From assembly GCF_019711655.1 (NCBI RefSeq), contig NZ_JAIGNU010000003.1, forward strand, positions 62,001 to 126,000: a DNA stretch of 64,000 nucleotides. The letters are read 5' to 3'. The DNA comes from Qipengyuania mesophila. Lineage in GTDB: Bacteria > Pseudomonadota > Alphaproteobacteria > Sphingomonadales > Sphingomonadaceae. Below the pieces are notes generated by a model. It was not told the origin of the DNA. It saw only the letters and a program-made list of their open reading frames with translations, and did no database searches. The position numbers and the translations under genes were made by a program. This document shows, one piece after another, positions 45,446 through 54,786 of this stretch. Positions within the stretch are counted from its first letter, which is position 1, and every line of letters begins with the position of its first letter.

Positions 45446-46383
45446 ACGGCCTCATTCTCGTACTTGCCGGCCTGCTCGCCGTGAGCGTAATCCACGATCC
45501 CGCGGCTGCACAGGCGGTGCCAGATATCCAGGACGCCATCAGCCGCGGCAACAGCATCGACGATGCGCTGCGCGAACAACGCCGCACGTCGCTCCAGCCG
45601 TCGGCAGAAGACGAAGGCGAGATCGATGGCGAAGCGGGCGTCTACGTCCTGACCGTCAACGACATATTTTTCATCGGGGCATCTGTCGGCAGCGGCTGGG
45701 AGGAGAACCCCGTCCGTACGATAGACGATGTCGGCAATTCCGTTTTCGCCACCGCCGCGGTTTCTGCCGGAATTCAGACGAAGCTCGGCGACACGGTCGA
45801 TGCCGGACTGGCGGTGACCGCTTCCGGGATCGAATATGAAGCAGACTTCGCGCCCTCCTCGCGCAGTGTGTCGGCTTCGGCGAATCTTGGGCTGCCGCTC
45901 GGAAGATCGCCTCTCTACCTCGGCCTCACGGCCTACGGCGGGTACAGCTTCGATGGCGGCTTCGACAACGGCACAGCGTTCTATGGGGCGTCGATCGGTG
46001 TCAGTGCGGCCGTGCCGCTGGGACAACGCGGCTTGTTGAGAGGCAGTCTCAGCGGCGGTCGCGCGCTGAACGACATTTCGGAAAACAATGCCTGGAACGC
46101 GAATTTGTCGGTCGGCATCGCCCATAGGGTAACGCCGGACCTGACCATCGCCGCCGATGCGAGGGTCAGCCGGATCTGGTTCGACGATTTCTTCGAGGAC
46201 GTCACCTTCGTCGCGCGCAAGGACTGGCAATATGGCGGAAACCTGACGGGTACCTACGCCATCAACGACTGGATTTCCGCGAGCGTGAGCGCCGGCTACG
46301 AGAAGCGCGATTCCGGCTTTTTCCTGTCCAATTACGACGGGGTCGCAGCAAGCGTTGTCCTGACGGCGCGCAAGCGGTTCTAG
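45442..46383 (+). CDS. Outer-membrane beta-barrel protein
   Basis: A 313-residue protein with a signal peptide (AVSVIHDPAAAQA). From about residue 75 it alternates amphipathic strands (GIQTKLGDTVDAGLAVTASG, LYLGLTAYGGYSFDGG) and it ends in VVLTARKRF, with the terminal phenylalanine typical of barrels folded by BAM. It looks like a porin or autotransporter-type barrel that could export or anchor the preceding giant protein. The ATG overlaps that gene's stop codon. Confidence 0.8.
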   Translation: MNGLILVLAGLLAVSVIHDPAAAQAVPDIQDAISRGNSIDDALREQRRTSLQPSAEDEGEIDGEAGVYVLTVNDIFFIGASVGSGWEENPVRTIDDVGNSVFATAAVSAGIQTKLGDTVDAGLAVTASGIEYEADFAPSSRSVSASANLGLPLGRSPLYLGLTAYGGYSFDGGFDNGTAFYGASIGVSAAVPLGQRGLLRGSLSGGRALNDISENNAWNANLSVGIAHRVTPDLTIAADARVSRIWFDDFFEDVTFVARKDWQYGGNLTGTYAINDWISASVSAGYEKRDSGFFLSNYDGVAASVVLTARKRF

Positions 46384-46405
46384 CGCCCTGAGCGGCTTCT
46401 CGTAG

Positions 46406-48751
46406 CTACGAGCAGTGCGCCAGGTCGGCCAGCAATGGCTTGAGATTGCCCTCGACATTGGCGACGGGCAATTCGGCGGTGCGTTGGTACTCCTGCATGA
46501 TCTGCAATGCCTCGCGCATCACCGAACAAGCCTGCTGGGTCCGACCTGCCGCCAGATAGACTTTGGACGCCTCCTGTAGCCTCACCGCGAGAGTCATGCG
46601 AGCGGCGACAACCTCGCCGGCGTCCTGCGAAAGCGCTCGTTTCATGGCGATCGCCCGATCGGCCAATTCGACTGCCTTCAGCTCTTGTCCCGCGCGAGCG
46701 AGCGCCGCAGCATGGCGGATGGCCGGAATGACGGCGACATCGCGCAGTCCTGCATCGGACGGATTGGCCAACAGTGCCCTTTCCGCGACCTGCCAGCCTT
46801 CCTTGGCGTAGCGATCGGCCGACCGCAGATCGCCAGCCGACTCGGCCACTTGCGCAGCCATGTTGAGCGCGGTCAGGAGGTGGTAGAAATCCTGCGGACC
46901 GGCGCGCTCGTCCTCCGCGATCGCACGGTGGATTGCCAGTGCTTTGTCCAGGGATTCACGCGCCTCGCCGTGGCGCTTGAAATAGCTGTGATAGGCGCCG
47001 GTCATCCGCCACAATTCGGCGAGGGAGCGTCGGACCGGCAAGGAGCGTCGCAGCGCGGCGTCCATCGCCCCGATCCGCTTCCTGCCCAGGGCATAGGTCT
47101 TGCCTGCGCTTTCGGGTTTCGCCTCCCACGCATAGGCGTTGCCTTCGTGCAGATAGGTGGCAGCCAAAGCCTCGCCTGTATCGGCGTCCAGCTGGTCGAG
47201 GCTCTCGATCAGCTTGCGCGCGCCAACCGCATCACGCCGGGCCCTGGCATGGTCGCCGTCGGTGAAAAGCGAGCTGTCGGCCATGACGGTCTGCACGCGT
47301 GCCAGGGCGGAGGTTATGTCCTGCCTTCGGGGATAGTCCCGATGCAGGCTCTCGAGGATTTCCCGCGCGCGCTGGTAATAGGTCTTGCCGTCCTCGATCC
47401 TGCCCACGGTGCCACCCCCGGTCCGGCCGCCGACAACCTGCGCAAGCCGGAAATAGCCAAGGCCGGCATCCAGCCTCACATCGGCGGAGGCGCCATCGGC
47501 TGCCAGCGTTTCTAGGTAGCGCTGGGCGCTTTCGGCGAGCAGCAGCCGCGCCTCCGTCGACCTGGGAACCCGGCTCACCTCGTCGTAGACCTCGAACATC
47601 ATGGTCTTGGCGATCGCGCGCGTATCGGCAAAGCGGGCTTCGGCCTCTCTGCGGGCAGTCCCGGCGGACTGCGCATACCAGAGGGTCAGAGTGAGGCCGA
47701 TCAGGACGGCCGTGACCAGCGATGCGGTGAGCGCGACAGCCAGGAGATTGCGCTGCACGAACTTGCGCCAGCGATAGGCCCTGCGGGGCGGCATCGCCGA
47801 TACCGGCTCATTCTTCTGGAATGCCCTGATATCCGCGGCAAGCGCATCGATCGAACGGTAGCGCTCGTCGGGATCGGTCGCGAGTGCCATCTCCATGACA
47901 GCTTGAAGTTCGACCGGTCGCGGCTTGGGGAGAAGGGCGCCGAGGAGCCTTCCGGCGGAATAGACGTCCGAAAGGGTCGTGGCGGGCTCGCCGCTCAGCC
48001 GCTCCGGCGCCGCGTAGCCGGGGGTCAGGGTCATGTTGCGAAGAGGAACAGCGCCCGCCGCGCCAAGTTCATCGCCATCCGGCCGGGCAATGCCGAAGTC
48101 TATCAGCTTGGCCTGTCCCTCCCGGTCCACAAGAACATTGGCTGGTGTCAGATCGCGATGAACGATCAAATTGCGATGGGCATGGCTGACCGCGCTGCAA
48201 ATCTGGAGAAACAGGCTCAACCGCTCGTCAAGCGGCGGATCGACCTCATCGAGCCAGTCGGTGAGCAGTGTGCCGTCGATCTTCTCCATGACGATGTAGG
48301 GCTGCTGCTGATCGGTCTCGCCGCCATCGAAAAGCCGGGCGATATGCGGGTGGCTGAAGCGCGCGAGCGTCTGGCGCTCGCGCGTGAAGCGTTCGACCAG
48401 TTTTTCCGACAGCGCGCCGGGCTTGATGAGCTTGATGGCGACTTCGTGCTCGAAATCACCGCGGTCGCGGAATGCGGAATAGACGGAACCCATGCCGCCC
48501 GTCCCGAGCAGTTCACCGATGCGATAGGCGCCGATTCTCTCGGGCGGCGGCGGTTCCTCGAAGTCCGCTATCGCGCCGCCCGTCCGGATCGTCCGGGTGC
48601 GATAGGCTTCGAGCAGGCATTCGACCCGCTCCCTCAGCTTTGGTTCGGTCTCGGGGATGGCCTCGAGCGCGCTCTGCACTTCGGGCGCGTCGCAGTCGAT
48701 CAGGCTTTCGAAGAGCGCGAGAGCGCGTCTTTCGAAAGCGATTTCGGTCAT
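46406..48751 (-). CDS. Membrane Ser/Thr protein kinase with TPR-like C-terminus
   Basis: A 781-residue kinase. The Hanks-type domain occupies about 70-335: GTGGMGSVYSA glycine loop, Lys in VAIKLIK, catalytic loop HRDLTPANV and DFG in LIDFGIARPD. One membrane span follows (about 350-375, LLAVALTASLVTAVLIGLTL), and the last 400 residues are TPR-like helices that would lie outside the cytoplasm. All catalytic residues are present. It overlaps the upstream sigma-factor gene by four bases. Such kinases phosphorylate and switch on ECF43-type sigma factors in characterised cases. Confidence 0.93.
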   Translation of the reverse strand: MTEIAFERRALALFESLIDCDAPEVQSALEAIPETEPKLRERVECLLEAYRTRTIRTGGAIADFEEPPPPERIGAYRIGELLGTGGMGSVYSAFRDRGDFEHEVAIKLIKPGALSEKLVERFTRERQTLARFSHPHIARLFDGGETDQQQPYIVMEKIDGTLLTDWLDEVDPPLDERLSLFLQICSAVSHAHRNLIVHRDLTPANVLVDREGQAKLIDFGIARPDGDELGAAGAVPLRNMTLTPGYAAPERLSGEPATTLSDVYSAGRLLGALLPKPRPVELQAVMEMALATDPDERYRSIDALAADIRAFQKNEPVSAMPPRRAYRWRKFVQRNLLAVALTASLVTAVLIGLTLTLWYAQSAGTARREAEARFADTRAIAKTMMFEVYDEVSRVPRSTEARLLLAESAQRYLETLAADGASADVRLDAGLGYFRLAQVVGGRTGGGTVGRIEDGKTYYQRAREILESLHRDYPRRQDITSALARVQTVMADSSLFTDGDHARARRDAVGARKLIESLDQLDADTGEALAATYLHEGNAYAWEAKPESAGKTYALGRKRIGAMDAALRRSLPVRRSLAELWRMTGAYHSYFKRHGEARESLDKALAIHRAIAEDERAGPQDFYHLLTALNMAAQVAESAGDLRSADRYAKEGWQVAERALLANPSDAGLRDVAVIPAIRHAAALARAGQELKAVELADRAIAMKRALSQDAGEVVAARMTLAVRLQEASKVYLAAGRTQQACSVMREALQIMQEYQRTAELPVANVEGNLKPLLADLAHCS

Positions 48752-49305
48752 GGCTTCAGTGCAGGATTAAGAGCGTCAGCAAGCCAGGCCCTTGCGACCT
48801 GCCAGCGCCGCTTGACCGTTGCTTCGGACCAATCGGTCACTTCCGCGATCTCGGCCAAGGTCATTCCCCCGAAATAACGCATCTCCACCACTTCCATCAG
48901 CTCGGGTTCGATAGCCCGCAACCTGATTAGCGCGGAATCGAGCTCATACAGGTCAAGTGGCCCGGTCCCCGCGACGCGCGTGTTCAATTCGACGCGACGA
49001 TGCTGGCGCTTGGCTGCCGACATCGCCCTGGCGCGATCGACCAGGATATTCCTCATCAGCCGCGAGGACAGCGCGATCATGTGAGCTCTGCCAACCAGGC
49101 TCTCGCCGCCATGGGCGATCAGGCGTTCGACCGCCTCGTTGATCAGCTCGTGCGTGGAGAGCGACGTCCCCCCTTCGCGACGCAGTCGGGCGGCGGCGAT
49201 CTCTTCGAGGCTGGGCAGAAGGCGGGCGATGAGACGGTTCCGGGATTCATCGTCGCCCTCTCGCCAGGCGAGAATGAGCACCTCGGTCTTCGCATGCGAT
49301 GTCAT
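48748..49305 (-). CDS. ECF sigma factor, ECF43/Sig-70_X6 type
   Basis: A 185-residue sigma factor with region 2 (STHELINEAVERLIAHGG ... RLMRNILVDRARAM) and region 4 (LMEVVEMRYFGGMTLAEIAEVTDWSEATVKRRWQVARAWL). The sequence style fits TIGR02999/ECF43, in which a Thr replaces acidic residues that contact core polymerase and must be phosphorylated by the partner kinase; here Thr and Ser flank the start of region 2.2 (SLSTHEL). No anti-sigma gene is near. Targets are unknown; the coupled exported-protein operon next door is the natural candidate. An ATG seven codons upstream is possible. Confidence 0.9.
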   Translation of the reverse strand: MTSHAKTEVLILAWREGDDESRNRLIARLLPSLEEIAAARLRREGGTSLSTHELINEAVERLIAHGGESLVGRAHMIALSSRLMRNILVDRARAMSAAKRQHRRVELNTRVAGTGPLDLYELDSALIRLRAIEPELMEVVEMRYFGGMTLAEIAEVTDWSEATVKRRWQVARAWLADALNPALKP

Positions 49306-49848
49306 CGCGATGTGTCCAGCCTCCACCCGCAGGTTGATCCGAAAACGACCGTGAAGTCAAAGACGGTTTTCCCGCCCCAGCGGGCAACGACACCTGTAGA
49401 AGGCCCGGGTAGTTGTCTGTTGGCCGCCCGACCTTACCATTCTTCGCGAGTTCCAGTGGGGCTCCTTGCACGAGCCGACGTCGTTCTTGCCATAGGAAGC
49501 GCGCATCACAGCCCGATATAGTAACGATACCCGGACGACTTTGTGGGTGGAACAATCTACCTTCCCGGAGGTAGTGTTTCATGGAGAAGTCGAGTTTTGG
49601 AGGTGCGCAATAATAGTGAAGGGGCCGATTTCGGTCTGTCTTTCGATCCCATACTTCCTTCGACGGCCTGATATTGAGTGACTCTTGGAGGGGTAGTGCG
49701 TCGGAATGCGCCCATGAAATCTGAAGGAGGGTCACCGACTGTCGATTGGATGTGACGGTAGATTGTCCGTGCCTGAGCTGGTGGTAACAGTAATTTTACC
49801 GGTGCCCGATTTACCATAGCTTCGCTTCGGAGTGGCATTTACGGCCAA
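49306..49848. other. Intergenic region between divergent operons, 543 bases
   Basis: No convincing gene. It should hold the promoters of the sigma-kinase operon (minus) and of the GGDEF-EAL gene (plus). Composition falls towards AT after 49500. No clear terminator or known RNA was seen. Confidence 0.4.
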
Positions 49849-51948
49849 GTGGAGGCACGTGTGAATCTTTGGCGGTGCATCGACAGGATGATCGGGTTCG
49901 AATCCGAGAACCAGGTCGCTGTCGCTTTCGGTCGCGAACGGATCAAGGCGGTCCGCGACGTCATTCACCTCTATTACCTCACGATGTTAGCGCCATTCGC
50001 AGGCTTCGCCTGGGTCTATTGGGATCATGCTGTCACCAAGGTCGTCGGGACCATTTTCCTTTTGGCGGTCATGCTTCGTTTCCGGCACTGGAGTTCGCCG
50101 CCGGCGGAAGGGCGGTCAGAAGACGTCAATGCGGTTGCGGCCCGTGTAACCGGTGCCATGGTTGTCCTGCTGTCGATCGCGCAGGCCGTCTTCTACACGT
50201 CGCTTGCTTTCTTCGAAGCCGATCGATCTCCCGGCGATTTGGCATGGGGACCGGTACTGGCTCTGGGAATACTGACGGCACTCATCCAGGGCGCAGCATT
50301 GACCGGGATCATCTTCGCGTCGCGCGTTATTTTCTTCTGCTTTGTGCTGCCACTGGTCATCGCAGTCCTCTATCTTTTCGTGGGAGACAATTTGCCCGCG
50401 TCGATCGCAGTGGTGTTTCTGGCGACCGTAAGCCTTTATCTCAGCGAGGCCAGTCACCGAATACAGTTGCGTCTGTTCAAGGCTCAGTATGACGCCGACC
50501 AGGCACTCATCGCAATGGAGAAGACGCATCTCGAACTGATCAATGCCCGCAGGCAGGCTCAGCGTCAGGCGGAAACGGACAGTCTCACCGGCGTCCGCAG
50601 CCGGTTTGCCTTCATCCGCGATGTCGAGGCGGAACTCGCAGGCGGAAAATGTGGACTGCTGGCGATCATCGACCTCGACCGGTTCAAGCCGATCAACGAT
50701 GTATACGGCCATCATGCCGGGGACGTTGTGCTGCGGCACGTCGCCCGTCGTCTCAAGCGAGCGCTGCCTTCGGGGACGATCGTGGGGCGGCTCGGGGGTG
50801 ACGAATTCGCTCTCTTCCTGAGCGGCATCGCACACACCGACGGTACCGCCGAGCTGGTGGCGCTGTGCGATAAAGCACTCGCGCAAATTCGCCGCCCCAT
50901 GCGCTTGTCGAGCGCATTGGTTACCGTTGGCGGCAGTGCCGGTGCCCAGGTTCTCGGGTCCGATTCGGCCGACGTCGGACGCGCGCTACTGGATGCGGAC
51001 GCGGCACTCTATGTCGCGAAACGCGAAGGCCTCGAAGCTACCAAGCTGTTCGACGACGTCATCCGCGACGAGAGCGAATGGCTCCATACGATCGAAGTCG
51101 AGCTCATGCGGATAGACACCGTCGACGAGATGTCGCTCGTCTATCAGCCAATTCTCAACATCAGGACCGGTGAACTCGTGTCCTTCGAAGCTTTGGCGAG
51201 GTGGCACCACCCCACCCATGGCGACATTTCGCCCTCGCTGTTCATTCCTGCGGCAGAACGGCTTGGCAGGATCAGCGCCATAACCCTCACCCTGCTGGAA
51301 AAGGCACTGGCATTTGCCGCGGAGTGGGATCCGCCATGTCGGTTGTCCTTCAACCTCAGCGCGGCTCACATCTGTTGCGAGGAAGCCGCTCGCGATATTG
51401 TCGAAGTCATCGAACGCAGCCGGTTTCCCACTCATCGCCTGCAGTTCGAAATCACCGAAACCGCCATGCTGGTGAATTTCGACGTGGCCCGCGCCAACGT
51501 CGAAATTTTGCGTGAGGCGGGATGCAGGATGGCGCTCGACGATTTCGGGGCCGGGTTTGCCTCGCTTGTCTACCTGCGAGAGATCAATTTCGACAAGGTG
51601 AAGATCGACGGTTCGCTGATCCGCGGCGCTCGCAAGGAGCAAGGCCGTGAGATGTTGCTCGGGGTCATCCAGATGATCAATTCGATGAAGCTCGAATGTG
51701 TTGCCGAGTTCATCGAGTGCCTTGCCGACCACGAAACCGCACTCGAGCTAGGAGCCGAATTCGGGCAGGGGTTCTACTTGGGAGGCCCGGTTGACGAACA
51801 AGGCGCGCTGAAGCTGCTTGAACGGCACCGCGAGCCGCAATCGGAAAACATCCGCAGCCTCCTTACCCGACAGTTCGGCGGCCCGGATTATCAGGGCATC
51901 GACGAGTTCGATCACTCGCGGCCTTTTTCGGTGACACGCAAAGGCTAG
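49849..51948 (+). CDS. Membrane GGDEF-EAL protein (c-di-GMP synthesis/breakdown)
   Basis: A 699-residue protein. About six membrane segments in residues 40-205 form a MASE-like sensor. The GGDEF domain (about 235-400) has RLGGDEFALF intact but no RxxD inhibitory site before it. The EAL domain (about 420-665) has EALARW, FNLSAAH, EITET, LDDFGAG, KIDGSLI and a final QGFYLGGPV, so all metal and substrate residues appear kept. Both activities are possible. A GTG at 49849 or 49861 starts it; I cannot decide. A similar gene lies at 54787. Confidence 0.92.
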   Translation: MEARVNLWRCIDRMIGFESENQVAVAFGRERIKAVRDVIHLYYLTMLAPFAGFAWVYWDHAVTKVVGTIFLLAVMLRFRHWSSPPAEGRSEDVNAVAARVTGAMVVLLSIAQAVFYTSLAFFEADRSPGDLAWGPVLALGILTALIQGAALTGIIFASRVIFFCFVLPLVIAVLYLFVGDNLPASIAVVFLATVSLYLSEASHRIQLRLFKAQYDADQALIAMEKTHLELINARRQAQRQAETDSLTGVRSRFAFIRDVEAELAGGKCGLLAIIDLDRFKPINDVYGHHAGDVVLRHVARRLKRALPSGTIVGRLGGDEFALFLSGIAHTDGTAELVALCDKALAQIRRPMRLSSALVTVGGSAGAQVLGSDSADVGRALLDADAALYVAKREGLEATKLFDDVIRDESEWLHTIEVELMRIDTVDEMSLVYQPILNIRTGELVSFEALARWHHPTHGDISPSLFIPAAERLGRISAITLTLLEKALAFAAEWDPPCRLSFNLSAAHICCEEAARDIVEVIERSRFPTHRLQFEITETAMLVNFDVARANVEILREAGCRMALDDFGAGFASLVYLREINFDKVKIDGSLIRGARKEQGREMLLGVIQMINSMKLECVAEFIECLADHETALELGAEFGQGFYLGGPVDEQGALKLLERHREPQSENIRSLLTRQFGGPDYQGIDEFDHSRPFSVTRKG

Positions 51949-52008
51949 TTCGCGACTGAGCGGCTCGGGCGCGCCCCTCTGTGCGTCCAATGCGACAGCA
52001 CAGCGATG

Positions 52009-52797
52009 TCATTCGGCTGCCAGCGCAGCCCAAGTATTCTTGCCGACGATCCCGTCGGCATAGAGCTTCTGCGATTTCTGGAACTTGACCTCGGCCTGTT
52101 TGGTCTTGGGTCCGAAATCGCCATCGACGGTTAAGCCGAGAAGCGTCTGCAGATCCTTCACCGCGTCACCACGGTCGCCCTGGCGCAGCAGTGGGCGGGG
52201 CGAAAGGACATGCGGACCGCCCGCCGAATGGAAACGATAGGCGGCCTCGAGCTTCTCGTCATACTTGTTCGCCCGATAGGCCGGACCGTTATAGCCCCGT
52301 GCGAAACCCGCCCAGTCGGTACGGATCAGCTCGTCGTCGAGATGGTTCTTCTTCACGAAGGCCACGAAGGCATCGAGTTGCGCAGCTTCGCCCGAGACCA
52401 TCGCAGCGACGAAATCCTCGACATCCTCGAAGCCGCAAATACGGTAATTATCGCCCATGATCTGGAAAGCGCCCCAGCTTGCCGAGCGCAGGGCGGCGTC
52501 GCGATCGAGCGCGATAGCCTGGCCGAGGCGGTCGTATTCGGCTTCCTTGCCTTTGTAACCTCCCCATTTTGGGTTCGAGATCGCCGGGTGTGTGCCGTCA
52601 TGCTTGTGGCCGGTGAGGCGCGAGAAATAGTGCCGTTCGAAGAGAATCTTCGGGCGCTTGTCGGCCAGGAATCCCCCCCGGCTCTCGACATCGATCACCG
52701 CGCGTACCGCGGCGACCTGGCAGCCGATCTTCTTGGCGGCGCCTTCGATCGCTTCGTCGTCCAGAGGTGTCGCCGGTCCTGCAAATTCCAGTGGCAT
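52009..52797 (-). CDS. N-acetylmuramidase with peptidoglycan-binding domain
   Basis: A 262-residue lysozyme-like protein. The N-terminal catalytic domain (about 15-185) is of the DUF3380/N-acetylmuramidase type found in phage endolysins: [11 protein letters not shown] with the catalytic Glu, [14 protein letters not shown] and [15 protein letters not shown]_binding_1 domain with [16 protein letters not shown] closes the protein. There is no signal peptide, as in endolysins that need a holin; no holin or phage gene is nearby. The ATG at 52797 gives MPLEFAG; upstream in-frame sequence is not coding-like. Confidence 0.88.
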   Translation of the reverse strand: MPLEFAGPATPLDDEAIEGAAKKIGCQVAAVRAVIDVESRGGFLADKRPKILFERHYFSRLTGHKHDGTHPAISNPKWGGYKGKEAEYDRLGQAIALDRDAALRSASWGAFQIMGDNYRICGFEDVEDFVAAMVSGEAAQLDAFVAFVKKNHLDDELIRTDWAGFARGYNGPAYRANKYDEKLEAAYRFHSAGGPHVLSPRPLLRQGDRGDAVKDLQTLLGLTVDGDFGPKTKQAEVKFQKSQKLYADGIVGKNTWAALAAE

Positions 52798-53110
52798 GTC
52801 TCGTCTCCCCAAAAACCCTCTCCGCGCGGAGATGGAAACGACCCCCGACACCCAGTTCGAATGTCGACAAGGTTCTACCAGCGCTTCGGGCGAGGATATA
52901 GGATGCCTACGCCATCGACTGGTCGCGCCATGATGGCGCTCGACACCGGTGTAGGAAAATGCTGCCACCCGCGACGATGCAAGAGGGATCGGCACATGGC
53001 TGAACTATCGCATATTGACGGGCAAGATCGGGCGCGGACTGATCCGCTGCGCGCCAGGTCGGGCGGAACGGCAGGCAGGGACCGTCGTACGGGCGCTGCC
53101 GTTCCAAGGC
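52798..53110. other. Gene-free stretch, 313 bases
   Basis: Promoter side of the muramidase gene and the downstream side of the thiolase-family gene. No gene, hairpin terminator or repeat was recognised. Confidence 0.4.
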
Positions 53111-54616
53111 TCAGCCACGGCGCCAGATCGCGAGGTCCTCGCCTTCGCGGGCGACCGTTCCCGCCGTTCCGACTGGTTCATGCCGTCCATCGGTAAGGAA
53201 GCCGATCGTCTCGTCGTCCTCGGCAGGAACGCTGGCAAGCGTACGCGCGCCGGTGGGCGTGCGGGCGACGACGACACCCGATCGCGGCAATCCGTCGCGA
53301 CCGTAGTGCACCGTATAGCTCTCGATCGTCGCTGGGCCGGTGTAGTCCTCGTCGAGCCTGGGGACCGCGCCCCGGCGCGCATCGGCTTCAGCCTGATAGT
53401 CGAAATCCTGCGGAAAAACGGCGCCGGTCGGTGCTCCGGATAGCAGGATCGTGTGGTTGTGCGTGGCATATCCGCCATTGGCGAAAAGCAGGCCCTTCTC
53501 GCGCGTGCCGCGCAGCTTCTCGACCATCGCGACCACCGCATGACTCATGTAATTCCCGATCGGTCCGCCGCCGAAGGTGAGGCCACCGAAGACGGTGGAC
53601 GGTTTCTCGAGCGGCCAGCCGAGTACGCGGCGCGCCATCTTGGGCACGCAAGGGAAGCAGCTGTAGAGCTCGACATGCGCCAGATCTTCGGCGGCAAGGC
53701 CGTTGAGCTTCAACGTTCGTTCGATCGAGGTAGCAAGGCTGGGTGAGGCATCGTAGCGATCGCGGGCTAGAAAATTGCCGCTTTCGTGCGCCGCTGCCCC
53801 GTGTCCGACCCAGACCATGCGGGCTTCGGCAATGCCGCGCCGGCGCGCCTCGGTGAGCGAGGTGACGATGAAGCCGGCACCCTGATTGACCGAGGAATTG
53901 GCGACCTGGAGTTTCGTGTAAGGAAAGGCGATCGGGCGATTGCTCTCCGACGGGGTGATGACATCCTCGGCACTCACTGGCTTGCGGATCCACGCACCGT
54001 CGCTCTCGGCGGCGACCTCGCTCATCAGCGACCAGATGGCACCGCTCTCGGCCTGTCCTTCGGCGAGAGTCTGTCCATAGGCGGCACGCCCGGCGTTCTC
54101 GTAGAGCGGGTAGACGTCAGTCGGCACCACGAGGCCATAGCTCTGCGCATAGCCCTTGCGCACGCGATGCGTGGCATCGCGCAGCGCATTGGGCTTTTCA
54201 CCACCGTCGCGCGTCTTGAGCGCTGCCAGCTGGCCGGCGGTGCGCAATGCCTCCCCGCCGGTGATGGCGCAAATGCGAGCCTCACCCCGGCCGATCCGGT
54301 TGGCAGCCTCGTGCAACAGGAGGATCGGGCTGTCCCCATTGGGCATGGCGGTCTGCATGCGGTGTGCGGGGGCGATCCCGAGCCTCTCTGCCACTGCGCC
54401 GTCGACGGGATTGAGCTGCGGCCAGGCGAGTTGAGCCACGACAGAAAGCGAGTCGCAATCCTCCAGCAGACCGCCACCCGCATCGGCGTCGGCACGGCGC
54501 AGCGCCTCGACCATCAGCCCGACCGGGTCTAGCCCATCACCGGGCTCGTCGGGCCGATCGTTGATCTGGCCGATGCCAACGATGACGGGGACGTGTTCGG
54601 GGTCCTGTTTGATCAC
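53111..54616 (-). CDS. Thiolase-family acetyl-CoA acetyltransferase-like protein
   Basis: A 501-residue protein of the thiolase fold, resembling the group annotated as acetyl-CoA acetyltransferase/SCP-x thiolase in actinobacteria and sphingomonads. VIVGIGQINDRPDEPG near the start, CAITGGEALRTA, VNQGAGFIVTSL and GGLTFGGGPIGNYMSHAV are family stretches; the usual active-site cysteine position reads ICAITGGEA. It probably joins or cleaves acyl-CoA in lipid or sterol breakdown, but the substrate is unknown. I start at GTG 54616, behind GAGAGGAGAG. It is monocistronic. Confidence 0.82.
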   Translation of the reverse strand: MIKQDPEHVPVIVGIGQINDRPDEPGDGLDPVGLMVEALRRADADAGGGLLEDCDSLSVVAQLAWPQLNPVDGAVAERLGIAPAHRMQTAMPNGDSPILLLHEAANRIGRGEARICAITGGEALRTAGQLAALKTRDGGEKPNALRDATHRVRKGYAQSYGLVVPTDVYPLYENAGRAAYGQTLAEGQAESGAIWSLMSEVAAESDGAWIRKPVSAEDVITPSESNRPIAFPYTKLQVANSSVNQGAGFIVTSLTEARRRGIAEARMVWVGHGAAAHESGNFLARDRYDASPSLATSIERTLKLNGLAAEDLAHVELYSCFPCVPKMARRVLGWPLEKPSTVFGGLTFGGGPIGNYMSHAVVAMVEKLRGTREKGLLFANGGYATHNHTILLSGAPTGAVFPQDFDYQAEADARRGAVPRLDEDYTGPATIESYTVHYGRDGLPRSGVVVARTPTGARTLASVPAEDDETIGFLTDGRHEPVGTAGTVAREGEDLAIWRRG

Positions 54617-54786
54617 GCATCTCTCCTCTCGCGCAATGCCTAGCAAGCGAGTTTCATGCCGCAACCCATATTCGGGTGCGGAGCTGCGCGCGGCCGCCGA
54701 CAGGAACGGCGTTGGCGGTTCATTCGTTTCCGGTCCTGCGTGGGGTCAGCTAGAGCTCGTTAACCAGGCTGCGAGACTGATTGGTT

